Origin: Nonomuraea endophytica
Lineage (GTDB): Bacteria > Actinomycetota > Actinomycetes > Streptosporangiales > Streptosporangiaceae
NCBI RefSeq assembly: GCF_014203235.1
Contig: NZ_JACHIN010000004.1
Span: 654,817-718,816 of the forward strand
Reading direction: 5' to 3'
DNA length: 64,000 nt
Positions within the stretch are counted from its first letter, which is position 1, and each line of letters starts with the position of its first letter. This document shows positions 16,487 to 25,034 of this stretch, one piece after another. A model generated the notes under the pieces. The model ran no database searches, was not told the origin of the DNA, and saw only the letters and a list, made by a program, of their open reading frames with translations. The position numbers and the translations under genes are program-made.

Positions 16487-19400
16487 GTGGCGCGTCAGAT
16501 CTTCGTAGGCCGTACGGAAGAGCAGGAGCGCTTCGCCTCGCTGCTGAGCGCGTTGCGCGATCCGGGGGACGGGCCCGACGAGGGCTTCGCCGTCCTCGTG
16601 CACGGCCACGGCGGCATGGGCAAGAGCACGCTGGTCAACCGCTACGTGGACATGGCCGCGGCGGCCGGGCTGCGCGGGGTGCTGGTGGACCTCGACGCCG
16701 AGCAGGTGCAGGACCTCGACCAGGCGGTGGGCCTGTGGCGGGCCAGCCTGGTGAGCACGCTGGAGCGGATCGCCTTCGAGCTGTGCCCGCCGGGCGAGCG
16801 GCGGCAGGGCCGGGCGGCGGGCAAGGAGTTCGAGGACTTCGTCGCCGCCGTGGACGCGCTCGGGGAGAGCGACCAGGACGCGCCGGAGGGCGACGAGAAC
16901 GACTCCGGCGCCCGCGCCTGGACCAAGGGCGCGCTGGAGCTCGGCGGGGAGCTGGTCGGCGACGCGCTGTTCGGCGTGCCGCTGCCGACCAGCCCGCTGG
17001 ACCGGATGGTCGACCGCGGCGCCGACGCGCTGCACCGCCGTAAGCAGCAGAAGGCCGAACGGCTGGCCAGGGAGCAGGCCCGGGTGGCGCGGATGCGCGA
17101 CCAGGTGGTGGCCGCGTTCGCGGCCGGGCTGCGCAGCCTGACCGGCGGCCGCAAGGGCTCACCCATCGCGATCTTCCTGGACACGGCGGAACTGCTGCGC
17201 CCGGCCGACCACCGGCGGCTGCGCGAGGCGGTACGCCTGTCCGGCCCCGGCGTCGTCTGGGTGATCGCCATGCGGCTGGAGGAGGAGCTGAGCCCGACCG
17301 AGGGCAACGAGGCCTCGCTCTACCAGCGCGAGCTGCCCGGCACCCGCTTCCGCCGCATCCTCATGGAGGTCTTCGACATGGGGACGCTGGCCGAATACCT
17401 GGACCGCCGCCTCGGCCCGGCCGCCGTCGACCTGCCGGTGGAGCGGATCTGGCGGGCCAGCAGGGGCATCCCGCTGGCCGTGTCGATGTTGTGCCACGAG
17501 ATCGAGAGCACCGGCGACGTCGAGGACGCGCTGGCCGAGATCGGCGAGAACGGCGAGGTCTCCTTCGTCATCAGGACGCTGGCCGAGCGCTATCTCAAGC
17601 ACACCCACGACCCGCTGGAGCGCATGCTGCTGTTCGGCATGGCCCTGCACCGCTCGGAGCGCCTGGACGCCTCGCTGCTGTCGGCGCTGTGGGACGTCGG
17701 CGAGCCGCTGGCCTTCGCCCGCATCATGGACGAGCTGGTGCGCAGGCACGACTTCATCCTGACCAGGACCCGCCGCCTGCACCAGGCGGTCCGCTCGACG
17801 TTCCGCTCGTTCCTGCTCGGGCCGCAGGACCGCTACACCGTGCTGGAGGCCAACCGGCGCGCCATCGAAGTGCTGTGCGAACGGCTGGCCGGCCAGGACG
17901 GCCTGGACGGCACCGAGCGCCTGGACGACCGGGCCTGGCGGGAGAACGTCGAGACGCTGCTGTGGCACGCGTTCTGGACCGACAACGTGGACGGCCTGCG
18001 GCTGATGGCCAGGCTGTTCCCGATCTGCGTCCTGGACCGCGGCTTCGCCGGCGACCTCCTGCTCACCGCGCGCTTCTTCGAGCCCGTGCTGACCCCTGAC
18101 CAGCGTGAGCACCTGGACACCATGCAGGACATGCTCAGGCCCGGCTTCACCCCCTACCAGAAGACGCTGGAGCGCACGTTCGCGCTGATGGACAGCGCCC
18201 GCTCCGACTACAGCCCGGTCGAGGGCGAGATCCGGGCCGGCCTGCTCGACCTGCTGCGGCTGCGGCACGCCCGCTGGCTGTCGCTCGACACCGGGGCGCG
18301 GATCGTGCTGACCGAGCGGGCCGCCGCGCTGCTGGCCGGGTCGTCGCCCGCCGCGCTGGAGCAGGTCGCGCAGGCCGCGATGGAGATCGCCCGCGACCTG
18401 GTCGACCCGGCCAACCTGCGCCGCTCGCCGTCGAACGACGCGCTGCGCGCGGCCGAGCTGGCCACCAGGTACGCGCCGGACGCGGCCGACGCCTGGCGCC
18501 ACCTCGGGCTGACCGCGCTGGCCCTGGGCGAGCAGACCCGGGCGGAGGAGGCCTTCGCCACCGCGGTCAGGCTCGCCGCCGACCCGGCGTCGCTGGCGAT
18601 GGGCCTCGGCCACGACATCACCGCCCTCGGCTACCAGGGCCTGGCGCTCGGCTTCTACCGAGAAGCCGCCGAGCTCAAGCCCGGCGACGAGGGCGCCTGG
18701 ACCCAGCTCGGCCTGGCCCTGCGCCAGTACGGCAGATACGCCGAGGCCATCCAGGCGTTCGAGGCCGCCAGGAACGACGACGAGGAACGGTTCTGGCCGA
18801 CCCTGCACATCTGGAACTCCTACCACCTGTCCGGCCCCAGGGTCCTGGAGCTGGAGCACCGGGGGCGGGCCAGGAGCATCCTGGCCGAGCAGCTCGAACG
18901 CGCGCCGGAGGACCCGAGCTTCCTCGACTGGTCGTGCCTGCTGGCCGAGGCGTCGGAGGAGCACGAGCAGGCGCTGGCCCTGGCCGACCGGCTGACCCAG
19001 GTACGCCCGGACAACCCCGACACCCACACCTACCTGGGCAACGCCCTGCTGGCCCTCGGCCGGATGGAGGAGGCGGAGGCGGCGTACCGGCTGGTGGTGG
19101 AGCTCGATCCGGAGGACTTCAGCGCCTACGGCCGGCTCGGGTCGGTGCTCGCTCAGCTCGACCGTCCGCAGGAGGCGCGGCGGCAGTGGCGGCTCGGGCT
19201 GCGCATCCTGCAGGCGGAGGTGGAGCGCAATCCGGGGTCGGGGCCGATGTACGAGTGGCTGGGGGCGCTGCACTCCAACCTCGAAGAGCACGAGGCGGCG
19301 GCGCGCGCCTACCAGCGGGTGATCGAGATCGGGCGCACGATGTTCATCGGCAAGCAGCTGGCCGACACGCTGCACGCGCTGGACCGGCCGCAGGAGGCGG

Positions 19401-20395
19401 AAGCCGCGTACCGGATGGCGATCGAGATGGACGCCGGCAACCCTTATGCCTATGAGGGCCTGGGGTACGTGCTGCGCGACCTCGACCGGCCGGCGGAGGC
19501 GGTCGTCGCCTGGACCACGGCGGTCGAGCTGACCGAGCGGCGGCTGGAGAGGCGGCCCGGTTCCTCGGGGCTGCACTATCTGGCGGGCGTCCTGCACGCG
19601 TGCCTGCGCGACGTCGCCGCCTCGGCCCGGTCGCTGGAGGAGGCGATACGCCTGGATCCCGAGCACGCCGCGGCCTATCTGGAGCTGGGCAACGCCTACT
19701 TCGCGCTCGGCGACAACGCGGCCGCCGAGAGCGCCTACCGGACGGCGGTCAGGATCTCCCCCGACTACCCCAGGGCCTACTACCTGCTCGGCGGGCACCT
19801 GACGGCGTTGTGCCGGCTGGAGGAGGCGGGTCAGGTCTACCGCCAGGGGCTGCGGGCCGGGCCCGACCACTCCGGGATCAAGGCGGGGCTGGCGGTGGTG
19901 CTCGCCATGTCGGGCGAGGCGGCGGCGATCAGCGAGGCGGACGCGGCGCACGCCGATCACCTGGACTGCGCCATGGTCGAGCTGATGCGCGGCGCCCCGG
20001 ACGCGGCCCGCGCCCATCTGGAGCTGGCGCACGCGGCGGAGCGGGACGGCTATCGGGGCTACAGCGTCCGGCTGGGCGTGATGCTGCGCAAATCCGACCC
20101 GGAGCGGGCTGAACGGCTGCTGGTCCAGGCGGCCGAGCCGAACCCGGCGCACACCGGCAGCGAGAAGGACCGCCACGTGCGCGCGCTGGCGCTGGCCTGC
20201 CTGGGCCGCACGGACGAGGCGGTGGAGGAGCTGGAGCCGCTGCGCGGGCGGGATCGGGCGGATGGCTATTTCCGCTGCTTCTGGGATCTGCTGGACGATC
20301 CGCCGGTCCCGGGGCGCTACCGGCTGCTGTCTCTGCTGGACGATCTGGGGCGCAGGGAGTTCCCCGACGGCTGGCGTACTCGGGTCCTCAGCTGA
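16487..20395 (+). CDS. P-loop (STAND-like) ATPase with long TPR array
   Basis: A 1302-residue soluble protein. Residues ~5-260 form a NACHT/STAND-like P-loop domain: FVGRTEEQERF, Walker A GHGGMGKST (residues 40-48) and a Walker B-like IAIFLDTAE at about 226-234. Residues ~270-640 are helical, as in STAND winged-helix and linker regions. From ~660 to ~1180 there are many tetratricopeptide repeats with A-x-x-x-L-G-x-x-x and D-P-E-x-x-x-A spacing, some grouped in blocks introduced by RNPGS/RRPGS. STAND proteins act as ligand-triggered switches in signalling, regulation and some phage defence. There is no fused effector domain, so its output is unknown. The last 8 nt overlap the convergent DUF202 gene. 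Confidence 0.88.
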   Translation: MARQIFVGRTEEQERFASLLSALRDPGDGPDEGFAVLVHGHGGMGKSTLVNRYVDMAAAAGLRGVLVDLDAEQVQDLDQAVGLWRASLVSTLERIAFELCPPGERRQGRAAGKEFEDFVAAVDALGESDQDAPEGDENDSGARAWTKGALELGGELVGDALFGVPLPTSPLDRMVDRGADALHRRKQQKAERLAREQARVARMRDQVVAAFAAGLRSLTGGRKGSPIAIFLDTAELLRPADHRRLREAVRLSGPGVVWVIAMRLEEELSPTEGNEASLYQRELPGTRFRRILMEVFDMGTLAEYLDRRLGPAAVDLPVERIWRASRGIPLAVSMLCHEIESTGDVEDALAEIGENGEVSFVIRTLAERYLKHTHDPLERMLLFGMALHRSERLDASLLSALWDVGEPLAFARIMDELVRRHDFILTRTRRLHQAVRSTFRSFLLGPQDRYTVLEANRRAIEVLCERLAGQDGLDGTERLDDRAWRENVETLLWHAFWTDNVDGLRLMARLFPICVLDRGFAGDLLLTARFFEPVLTPDQREHLDTMQDMLRPGFTPYQKTLERTFALMDSARSDYSPVEGEIRAGLLDLLRLRHARWLSLDTGARIVLTERAAALLAGSSPAALEQVAQAAMEIARDLVDPANLRRSPSNDALRAAELATRYAPDAADAWRHLGLTALALGEQTRAEEAFATAVRLAADPASLAMGLGHDITALGYQGLALGFYREAAELKPGDEGAWTQLGLALRQYGRYAEAIQAFEAARNDDEERFWPTLHIWNSYHLSGPRVLELEHRGRARSILAEQLERAPEDPSFLDWSCLLAEASEEHEQALALADRLTQVRPDNPDTHTYLGNALLALGRMEEAEAAYRLVVELDPEDFSAYGRLGSVLAQLDRPQEARRQWRLGLRILQAEVERNPGSGPMYEWLGALHSNLEEHEAAARAYQRVIEIGRTMFIGKQLADTLHALDRPQEAEAAYRMAIEMDAGNPYAYEGLGYVLRDLDRPAEAVVAWTTAVELTERRLERRPGSSGLHYLAGVLHACLRDVAASARSLEEAIRLDPEHAAAYLELGNAYFALGDNAAAESAYRTAVRISPDYPRAYYLLGGHLTALCRLEEAGQVYRQGLRAGPDHSGIKAGLAVVLAMSGEAAAISEADAAHADHLDCAMVELMRGAPDAARAHLELAHAAERDGYRGYSVRLGVMLRKSDPERAERLLVQAAEPNPAHTGSEKDRHVRALALACLGRTDEAVEELEPLRGRDRADGYFRCFWDLLDDPPVPGRYRLLSLLDDLGRREFPDGWRTRVLS

Positions 20396-20711
20396 GGACG
20401 AAGAAGATCGCCCCGGCCACCACGGAGAGGGTGCCGAGCCAGGCGAACAGCGCGTCGAGGCCGGCGTCCAGCGGCACGCCTCCGTGCAGGGCGCGCTGGT
20501 GGCGGCGGAAGCGGACCCCGGTCCTGGCCAGCAGGACGCCGCCGCACAGGGAGGCCAGCGCGAAACCGGCCACGGCGGCCGGGGGCAGTCCGGCCCGCAG
20601 GGTGAGCCCAGCCGCCGCGAGGCCGCCGGTGGACAGGGCGACGGCGGTCCGCACCCAGGCCAGGCGGGTGCGTTCGCTCTGCAGGCCCGGGTCCCAGATC
20701 TCCTTGGACAT
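20388..20711 (-). CDS. DUF202 family small membrane protein
   Basis: A 107-residue protein with three hydrophobic helices. The N-terminal SERTRLAWVRTAVAL is the DUF202 signature. The protein is probably at the cytoplasmic membrane; the biochemical role of the family is unknown. It is the second of two adjacent DUF202 genes, with its ATG 2 nt past the stop of the first, so the two likely form a pair or heteromer. Its 3' end overlaps the convergent P-loop/TPR gene by 8 nt. No unusual features beyond the pairing, which recurs in other bacteria (YidG/YidH-like). Confidence 0.88.
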   Translation of the reverse strand: MSKEIWDPGLQSERTRLAWVRTAVALSTGGLAAAGLTLRAGLPPAAVAGFALASLCGGVLLARTGVRFRRHQRALHGGVPLDAGLDALFAWLGTLSVVAGAIFFVLS

Positions 20712-20713
20712 GG

Positions 20714-21040
20714 TCAGATCGCGAGGATGATGAGCACCAGGGCGATGACGGCCACGGCGGCCACGCCGTACCCGAAGACGGCGGCGAGGGCGGGCGGGGG
20801 CAGCGGAGATTGGTCGCGCAGGGCGCGCTGGATGTTGCGCCAGCGCGGGTAGGCCATGCCCGCGGCGAGCGCGGCCAGGGCGACGAGCATGATGGCCAGA
20901 CCGGTGCGGATCCACGGGACGAAGACGTCCTCCGGCACGGCGGCCATCGCCACGCCGCCCGCGCTCAACGCCAAAGCGGTGCTCAACCACGTCAAAAAGG
21001 TACGTTCATTCGCAAGGGTGAATCTGGGGTCGGGCTCCAT
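20714..21040 (-). CDS. DUF202 (YidH-like) membrane protein
   Basis: A 108-residue protein with three transmembrane helices. The N-terminal FTLANERTFLTWLSTALAL is characteristic of the YidH branch of DUF202. It is followed 2 nt later by the second DUF202 gene, forming a two-gene unit on the minus strand. The upstream region (21041-21090) is shared with the divergent DUF3500 gene and is unusually AT-rich for this window (AATTCGTACATACAA), so promoters for both probably lie there. Function is unknown; localisation to the inner membrane follows from the helices. Confidence 0.9.
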   Translation of the reverse strand: MEPDPRFTLANERTFLTWLSTALALSAGGVAMAAVPEDVFVPWIRTGLAIMLVALAALAAGMAYPRWRNIQRALRDQSPLPPPALAAVFGYGVAAVAVIALVLIILAI

Positions 21041-21090
21041 AGAATCACCATAATTCGTACATACAACCCCTAGAGAAGGCGGGAATCACC

Positions 21091-22014
21091 ATGACCGCAC
21101 AGGCCATGGCGGCCGTCGCCGGGGAGTTCCTCGACGCCCTCGACGAGGAACGACGGGGGCTGGCCGCGCACGACTTCGCCGACCCGCTGCGCGTGCAGTG
21201 GACGTACGTCCCGGCGTGGCGGCCCGGAGTCCCGCTGCTCGGGCTGGGCAGGCGCGCCCGCAACGCCGCCCACCGCCTGCTGGCCACCGCGCTGGCCCCG
21301 CACGCCTTCGCCCAGGCGGTGACCGTGATGGCTCTGGAAGAGGTGCTCGACCTGCGCGAGGAGGGCCGGGGCCGGCGCCACAGCGACGACTACTACCTCG
21401 CGCTCTTCGGCACGCCCGGCGCGGCCCGCTGGAGCTGGCGCTTCGAAGGCCACCACGTCTCGGTGACCGCCACGGTCAGCGGGGACGAGGTGGAGGTGGC
21501 GCCGTTGTTCCTGGGCGCCAACCCGGCCGCGGTCACCTACGAGGGCGTCGCGGTCACCCGGCCGCTGCCGCTGGAGGAGGATCTGGCGCGGGCGCTGCTC
21601 GCCGACCTGCCCGCCGCTCACCGCGCGGCGGCCCTCATCGCCGGTACGGCCCCGCCCGACATCCTGACCGGCACCGCCATCGCCACCGACCCTCTGGACC
21701 CGCTTGGGGTGCGCGGCGCGGAACTGCCGGGCTCGGCGGCGACACTGCTGGGCAGGCTGGCCTCGGTCTACGTCGACCGCCTGGCGCCCGCGCTCCGTGT
21801 GCCGGTGGAGCCGGGCAAGCTGGCCTTCGCCTGGGCCGGACCCGCCGAGCGCGGCCATGGCCACTACTACCGCATCCAGGGCCCGGGCCTGCTCATCGAG
21901 TACGACAACACCCAGAACGGCGCCAACCACGCCCACTCGGTGCTACGCCGCCCCGGCGCCGACTTCGGCGCCGCGCTCCTGCCCGCCCACCTGGCCGAGG
22001 AACACCAGGGATGA
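21091..22014 (+). CDS. DUF3500 domain protein
   Basis: A 307-residue soluble protein of the DUF3500 family. The C-terminal signature is easy to see: HYYRIQGPGLLIEYDNTQ followed by NGANHAHSVLR and DFGAALLPAHL. The N-terminal part begins with AAVAGEFLDALDEERR, as in relatives. There is no signal peptide, so it is probably cytoplasmic here, although some family members are exported. Function of DUF3500 is not established. The ATG at 21091 follows GAAGG at a good distance. It is convergent with the Liv operon, with a hairpin and a short tandem array in between. Confidence 0.9.
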   Translation: MTAQAMAAVAGEFLDALDEERRGLAAHDFADPLRVQWTYVPAWRPGVPLLGLGRRARNAAHRLLATALAPHAFAQAVTVMALEEVLDLREEGRGRRHSDDYYLALFGTPGAARWSWRFEGHHVSVTATVSGDEVEVAPLFLGANPAAVTYEGVAVTRPLPLEEDLARALLADLPAAHRAAALIAGTAPPDILTGTAIATDPLDPLGVRGAELPGSAATLLGRLASVYVDRLAPALRVPVEPGKLAFAWAGPAERGHGHYYRIQGPGLLIEYDNTQNGANHAHSVLRRPGADFGAALLPAHLAEEHQG

Positions 22015-22037
22015 CGGCCACTCCGGCACGGGCCATG

Positions 22038-22064
22038 GCGCGGGCCGTGAGGCCCGCGCGGTTT
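22038..22064 (+). terminator. Hairpin terminator after DUF3500 gene
   Basis: A perfect 9-bp stem (GCGCGGGCC / GGCCCGCGC) with a GTGA loop is followed by GGTTT, 23 nt after the DUF3500 stop. Its 3' arm is also the first unit of the tandem array that follows. Confidence 0.6.
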
Positions 22065-22142
22065 GAGGCCCGCGCGGTTTGAGGCCCGCGCGGACTGAGG
22101 GCCTGCGGACTGAGGGCCTGCGGACTGAGGGCTTGCGCGCGG
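22049..22142. repeat. Six tandem 15-16 bp repeats between convergent genes
   Basis: Units begin at 22049, 22065, 22081, 22097, 22112 and 22127. The first three are 16-bp copies of GAGGCCCGCGCGGTTT (third ending in ACT). The rest are shortened to GAGGGCCTGCGGACT. The array suggests slippage-driven growth from the terminator arm. Confidence 0.85.
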
Positions 22143-22151
22143 CCGGGGCTG

Positions 22152-22529
22152 CTAGGAACAGGCCTTGGCGATCTTCTCCAGGTAGGCCGCGGTGTCGGCG
22201 GTCACCTTCTGCGCGGAGTCGACGGCGTCGTTGGCGGTCTTGACGTTGATGTTGCCCAGCGACGTGGCCAGGCTGTCGGTGGCTTCCTTGAGGGTGGTGT
22301 TGGAGGCCTTGTCGGCCACGCCGTTCAGCTTGGTGGCGGCGTCGTCGATGGCCTTGTCCATCGCCTTCGGATCGTTGGTGAACTTGCCGACCTCGGCCAC
22401 CAGGTCGGCGACGATCTTCGGCGCCTCCAGGCACGCCTGGGCCTTGTCGATGGTGCTGTTGACCTCGCCGCACCCGGCGAGGAAGACGGCAGAGGCGAAA
22501 AGGGCTAGGGGCACAAACCGGAGTCGCAT
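22152..22529 (-). CDS. Small secreted lipoprotein, unknown function
   Basis: A 125-residue protein with a lipoprotein signal peptide. A hydrophobic stretch ends in the lipobox LAGC, with Cys20 as the predicted lipid anchor. The mature part is helical and rich in Ala, Lys, Asp and Thr, with regularly spaced small hydrophobics (KIVADLVAEVGKF, KAMDKAIDDAATKL), suggesting a helical bundle or coiled coil. Two further cysteines, one near residue 33 and one near the C-terminus (IAKACS), could form a disulfide outside the cell. It lies 40 nt downstream of the Liv substrate-binding protein gene on the same strand and may belong to that operon. No known function. Confidence 0.8.
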   Translation of the reverse strand: MRLRFVPLALFASAVFLAGCGEVNSTIDKAQACLEAPKIVADLVAEVGKFTNDPKAMDKAIDDAATKLNGVADKASNTTLKEATDSLATSLGNINVKTANDAVDSAQKVTADTAAYLEKIAKACS

Positions 22530-22569
22530 ACCTGCGACCCTACCCAACGGCTCGCGCCCCCGGCGGCGG

Positions 22570-23856
22570 CTACAACTTGGCGTAGCAGGGACCGTCCATG
22601 GCGTAGGCCTGGGCGGTCGGACCGATGAAGAAGTCCTTGACCGTGGAGACACCGGTGGGAGCGGTCTCGTCCAGCTTGTTGACGAGCGTCTGGCGGAAGG
22701 TGGCGGTGTTCGGGTCGCCGGAGAAGTTGCCGGCCTCCGGTGGCAGCATGCCCTCGTAGTCCACGGTCGCGAGCGTCTTGACCGCGGCCAGCAGGCCCTT
22801 GCGGCTGATGTCGCCCGAGGCCACCATCTTCTCCAGCGCCGCCTTCAGCGGGTAGGACCAGACCCAGCCGGAGGTGTAGCCGTCGTTGGGGGTGACGCCG
22901 GTCAGCGCCTCGCGCATGGCCTTGTGGCCGGGCGTGTCGGCGTTGAAGGGCTTGCCGGGCGACGACTGCTCGTACAGGGCCTTGAGCGCGGGCGCGGCGG
23001 GCGACTTGAGCAGCGCGGGGTTCCAGGTCGGGCCGGTGCCGATGAAGCGGCCCTTGAATCCGGCGGCGGCCGACTGGCCGACGATGGCGGCGGCGTCGGC
23101 GGGGCCGGTGGTGAGGATGACCAGGTCGGGCTTGTTCTTGGTGATCTCGGTGATGGCCCGGCCCTGCTCGGTGGCGCCGGGCGGGGTCTCGACGGCGGTG
23201 AACTCCAGCCCGTTCTTCTCCGCCGCGATCTTCGCGCCCGCCGCGGCGTCGGCGCCGTAGTCGCCGGCCAGGTGGACGGCCATCACGGTCTTGGGCTTGT
23301 AGGTCTCCATCGCGTAGTCGACGGAGTTCATGGCCTCGACGCAGTAGTTGGCGCCGCTCTCGACGATCACGTCCTCGAACTCCCACGCCGAGGTCCAGGA
23401 GGCGGGGGCGGAGACGACGTTGTTGGCCTTCAGGTCGCCGATGATCGCCGCGGTCGTGGGTGAGCCGAGCGTCTGCGCCAGGCCCAGGACCTTGTCCTTG
23501 ATCTCGTTGTAGACCTGCCGGTGGACCTCGGGGTTGTACTTGTTGTCGCGCACGTAGGCCTGCACGTCCACCTCGTACTTGCCGCCGATGCCGCCGGCGG
23601 TGTTGACGCGCTTCCAGAACGCCTTCTGCGCGTCGGTGATCGGTACGGCCAGCGCCGCGAACGGCCCCTGCGTCAGGTCGGAGATCGTGCCCAGGTAGAT
23701 GCAGCCCTTGTTCTTGTCCACGGCCAGCGGACACGGTTCCCGGGTGACGCCGGTCGTCACGGCGCCCTTGCTGCCCTCGTCGTCCCCCCGGATGACGCCG
23801 CACGCGGACAGAAGGGCCACTATCGCGACGAACGTCACGCCATAGCGCACCTTCAT
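22570..23856 (-). CDS. Liv-type ABC transporter substrate-binding lipoprotein
   Basis: A 428-residue extracytoplasmic binding protein of the branched-chain amino-acid (LivJ/LivK) class. The signal peptide ends in the lipobox LSAC, with Cys19 as the anchor. Two alpha/beta lobes are suggested by motifs such as GDLKANNVVSAPASW and VMAVHLAGDYGADAAAGAKIA. The ATG at 23856 is preceded by GAGAGGAAA. The gene is 14 nt downstream of the LivM-like permease. The adjoining acyl-CoA ligase makes a carboxylic-acid ligand (fatty, aromatic or terpenoid acid) at least as likely as an amino acid. Ligand identity cannot be read from sequence. Confidence 0.92.
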   Translation of the reverse strand: MKVRYGVTFVAIVALLSACGVIRGDDEGSKGAVTTGVTREPCPLAVDKNKGCIYLGTISDLTQGPFAALAVPITDAQKAFWKRVNTAGGIGGKYEVDVQAYVRDNKYNPEVHRQVYNEIKDKVLGLAQTLGSPTTAAIIGDLKANNVVSAPASWTSAWEFEDVIVESGANYCVEAMNSVDYAMETYKPKTVMAVHLAGDYGADAAAGAKIAAEKNGLEFTAVETPPGATEQGRAITEITKNKPDLVILTTGPADAAAIVGQSAAAGFKGRFIGTGPTWNPALLKSPAAPALKALYEQSSPGKPFNADTPGHKAMREALTGVTPNDGYTSGWVWSYPLKAALEKMVASGDISRKGLLAAVKTLATVDYEGMLPPEAGNFSGDPNTATFRQTLVNKLDETAPTGVSTVKDFFIGPTAQAYAMDGPCYAKL

Positions 23857-23870
23857 CAGTTTTCCTCTCG

Positions 23871-25034
23871 TTAGTAGGAGAACGGCCAGGACTTCCAGTA
23901 GGTGCGCACGCGGATCCAGATGCCGAACAGGCCGCGCGGCTCGAAGACGAGGAACAAGATGATCAGCAGGCCGTAGAGCACGGTCTCGACCTGGAAGACG
24001 TTGGGCGTGACGGTGGTGTCGGCGCTGACGATCGGCAGCAGTTCCGGTAGCGACCGGGTGATCGGCTGCAGCAGCGAGATGAACAGCGCCCCCGCGATGG
24101 CCCCGGACACCGTCGCCACCCCGCCGATGAGCACCATCGCGATGAACTGCACCGACAGCAGCAGGCTGAACGAGCCGGGCTCGACGTATCCGGAGATGCT
24201 GTAGAACAGCCCTCCGGCGCATCCGGCGTAGAAGGAGGAGATCCCGAAGGCCAGCACTTTGTAGCGGGTCAGCGGCACGCCGATGACCGCGGCGGCGATG
24301 TCGCGGTCACGGATGGCCGAGAAGGCGCGCCCGATCCGCGAGCGGGCGAGGTTGCGGGCGGCCACCGCGAAGACGATCAGCAGCACCAGCATGAGGACGT
24401 AGAGCTGCTGCTCCTTGGTGGCGAAGCCGTCCTGGTCGAGGGGCAGGCCGAAGAGCTGCGGCACCGCCGCCTCCCGGCCCACGCCGGGCCCGCCGGTCAG
24501 GTGGTCCCACTCCTTGAAGACGTGCTCGCCGAGGAAGACCAGGCCGAGCGTGACGACGGCCAGGTAGAGCCCGCGCAGCCGGGTGGCCAGCGGCGCGACC
24601 AGCACCCCGAACAGCGCGGCGACCAGCCCGGCGGCCGGCAGCCAGATCCAGATCTCGGCCAGCCCCAGCCCCAGGTGCTCGCCCCCGCGCGGCCCGGAGA
24701 CCGCCGCCGCCGTGTACGCGCCGATGGCCACGAAGAACGCGTGCCCCAGCGAGACCTGCCCGGCGTACCCGGTGACGATGTTGAGCCCGATCGCCCCGAT
24801 GGCCAGCACGTACGCCCCCGCCAGCACCTCCAGCGAACGGTCGGCCAGCACCACGGACAGCGACAGCGCGAGCAGCACCAGCAGCCCGGTCCAGATCTTC
24901 TTGGCCCGGGTGTCGAGCAGCGCCATGTCCTGGGTGTAGGAGGTGTAGAGCAGCGGGCGCCCGCGCGGGCGGCGCGACCGCCCGGCCGGGGTGTCGGGCA
25001 CCTCCGCCTTGGCGGTGGACCTGGTGTCGGTCAT
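23871..25034 (-). CDS. Liv-type ABC transporter permease (LivM-like)
   Basis: A 387-residue permease with about eight to ten hydrophobic helices. The LivM signature GYAGQVSLGHAFFVAIGAY is present, as is the cytoplasmic coupling stretch SRIGRAFSAIRDRDIAAAVIG that contacts the ATPase. An N-terminal extension of about 45 hydrophilic residues (Arg/Pro-rich) precedes the first helix. The ATG at 25034 overlaps the LivH stop by 4 nt (ATGA). Together with LivH it forms the membrane channel of the importer. A long aligned open frame upstream is a shadow of the livH gene and was ignored. Confidence 0.93.
   Translation of the reverse strand: MTDTRSTAKAEVPDTPAGRSRRPRGRPLLYTSYTQDMALLDTRAKKIWTGLLVLLALSLSVVLADRSLEVLAGAYVLAIGAIGLNIVTGYAGQVSLGHAFFVAIGAYTAAAVSGPRGGEHLGLGLAEIWIWLPAAGLVAALFGVLVAPLATRLRGLYLAVVTLGLVFLGEHVFKEWDHLTGGPGVGREAAVPQLFGLPLDQDGFATKEQQLYVLMLVLLIVFAVAARNLARSRIGRAFSAIRDRDIAAAVIGVPLTRYKVLAFGISSFYAGCAGGLFYSISGYVEPGSFSLLLSVQFIAMVLIGGVATVSGAIAGALFISLLQPITRSLPELLPIVSADTTVTPNVFQVETVLYGLLIILFLVFEPRGLFGIWIRVRTYWKSWPFSY

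Noticed and set aside
17159..20176. A 1005-codon minus-strand frame opposite the P-loop/TPR gene
   Set aside because: It is rich in Gln, Arg and Val with no motifs, while the plus strand has a Walker A motif and TPRs; treated as a shadow.
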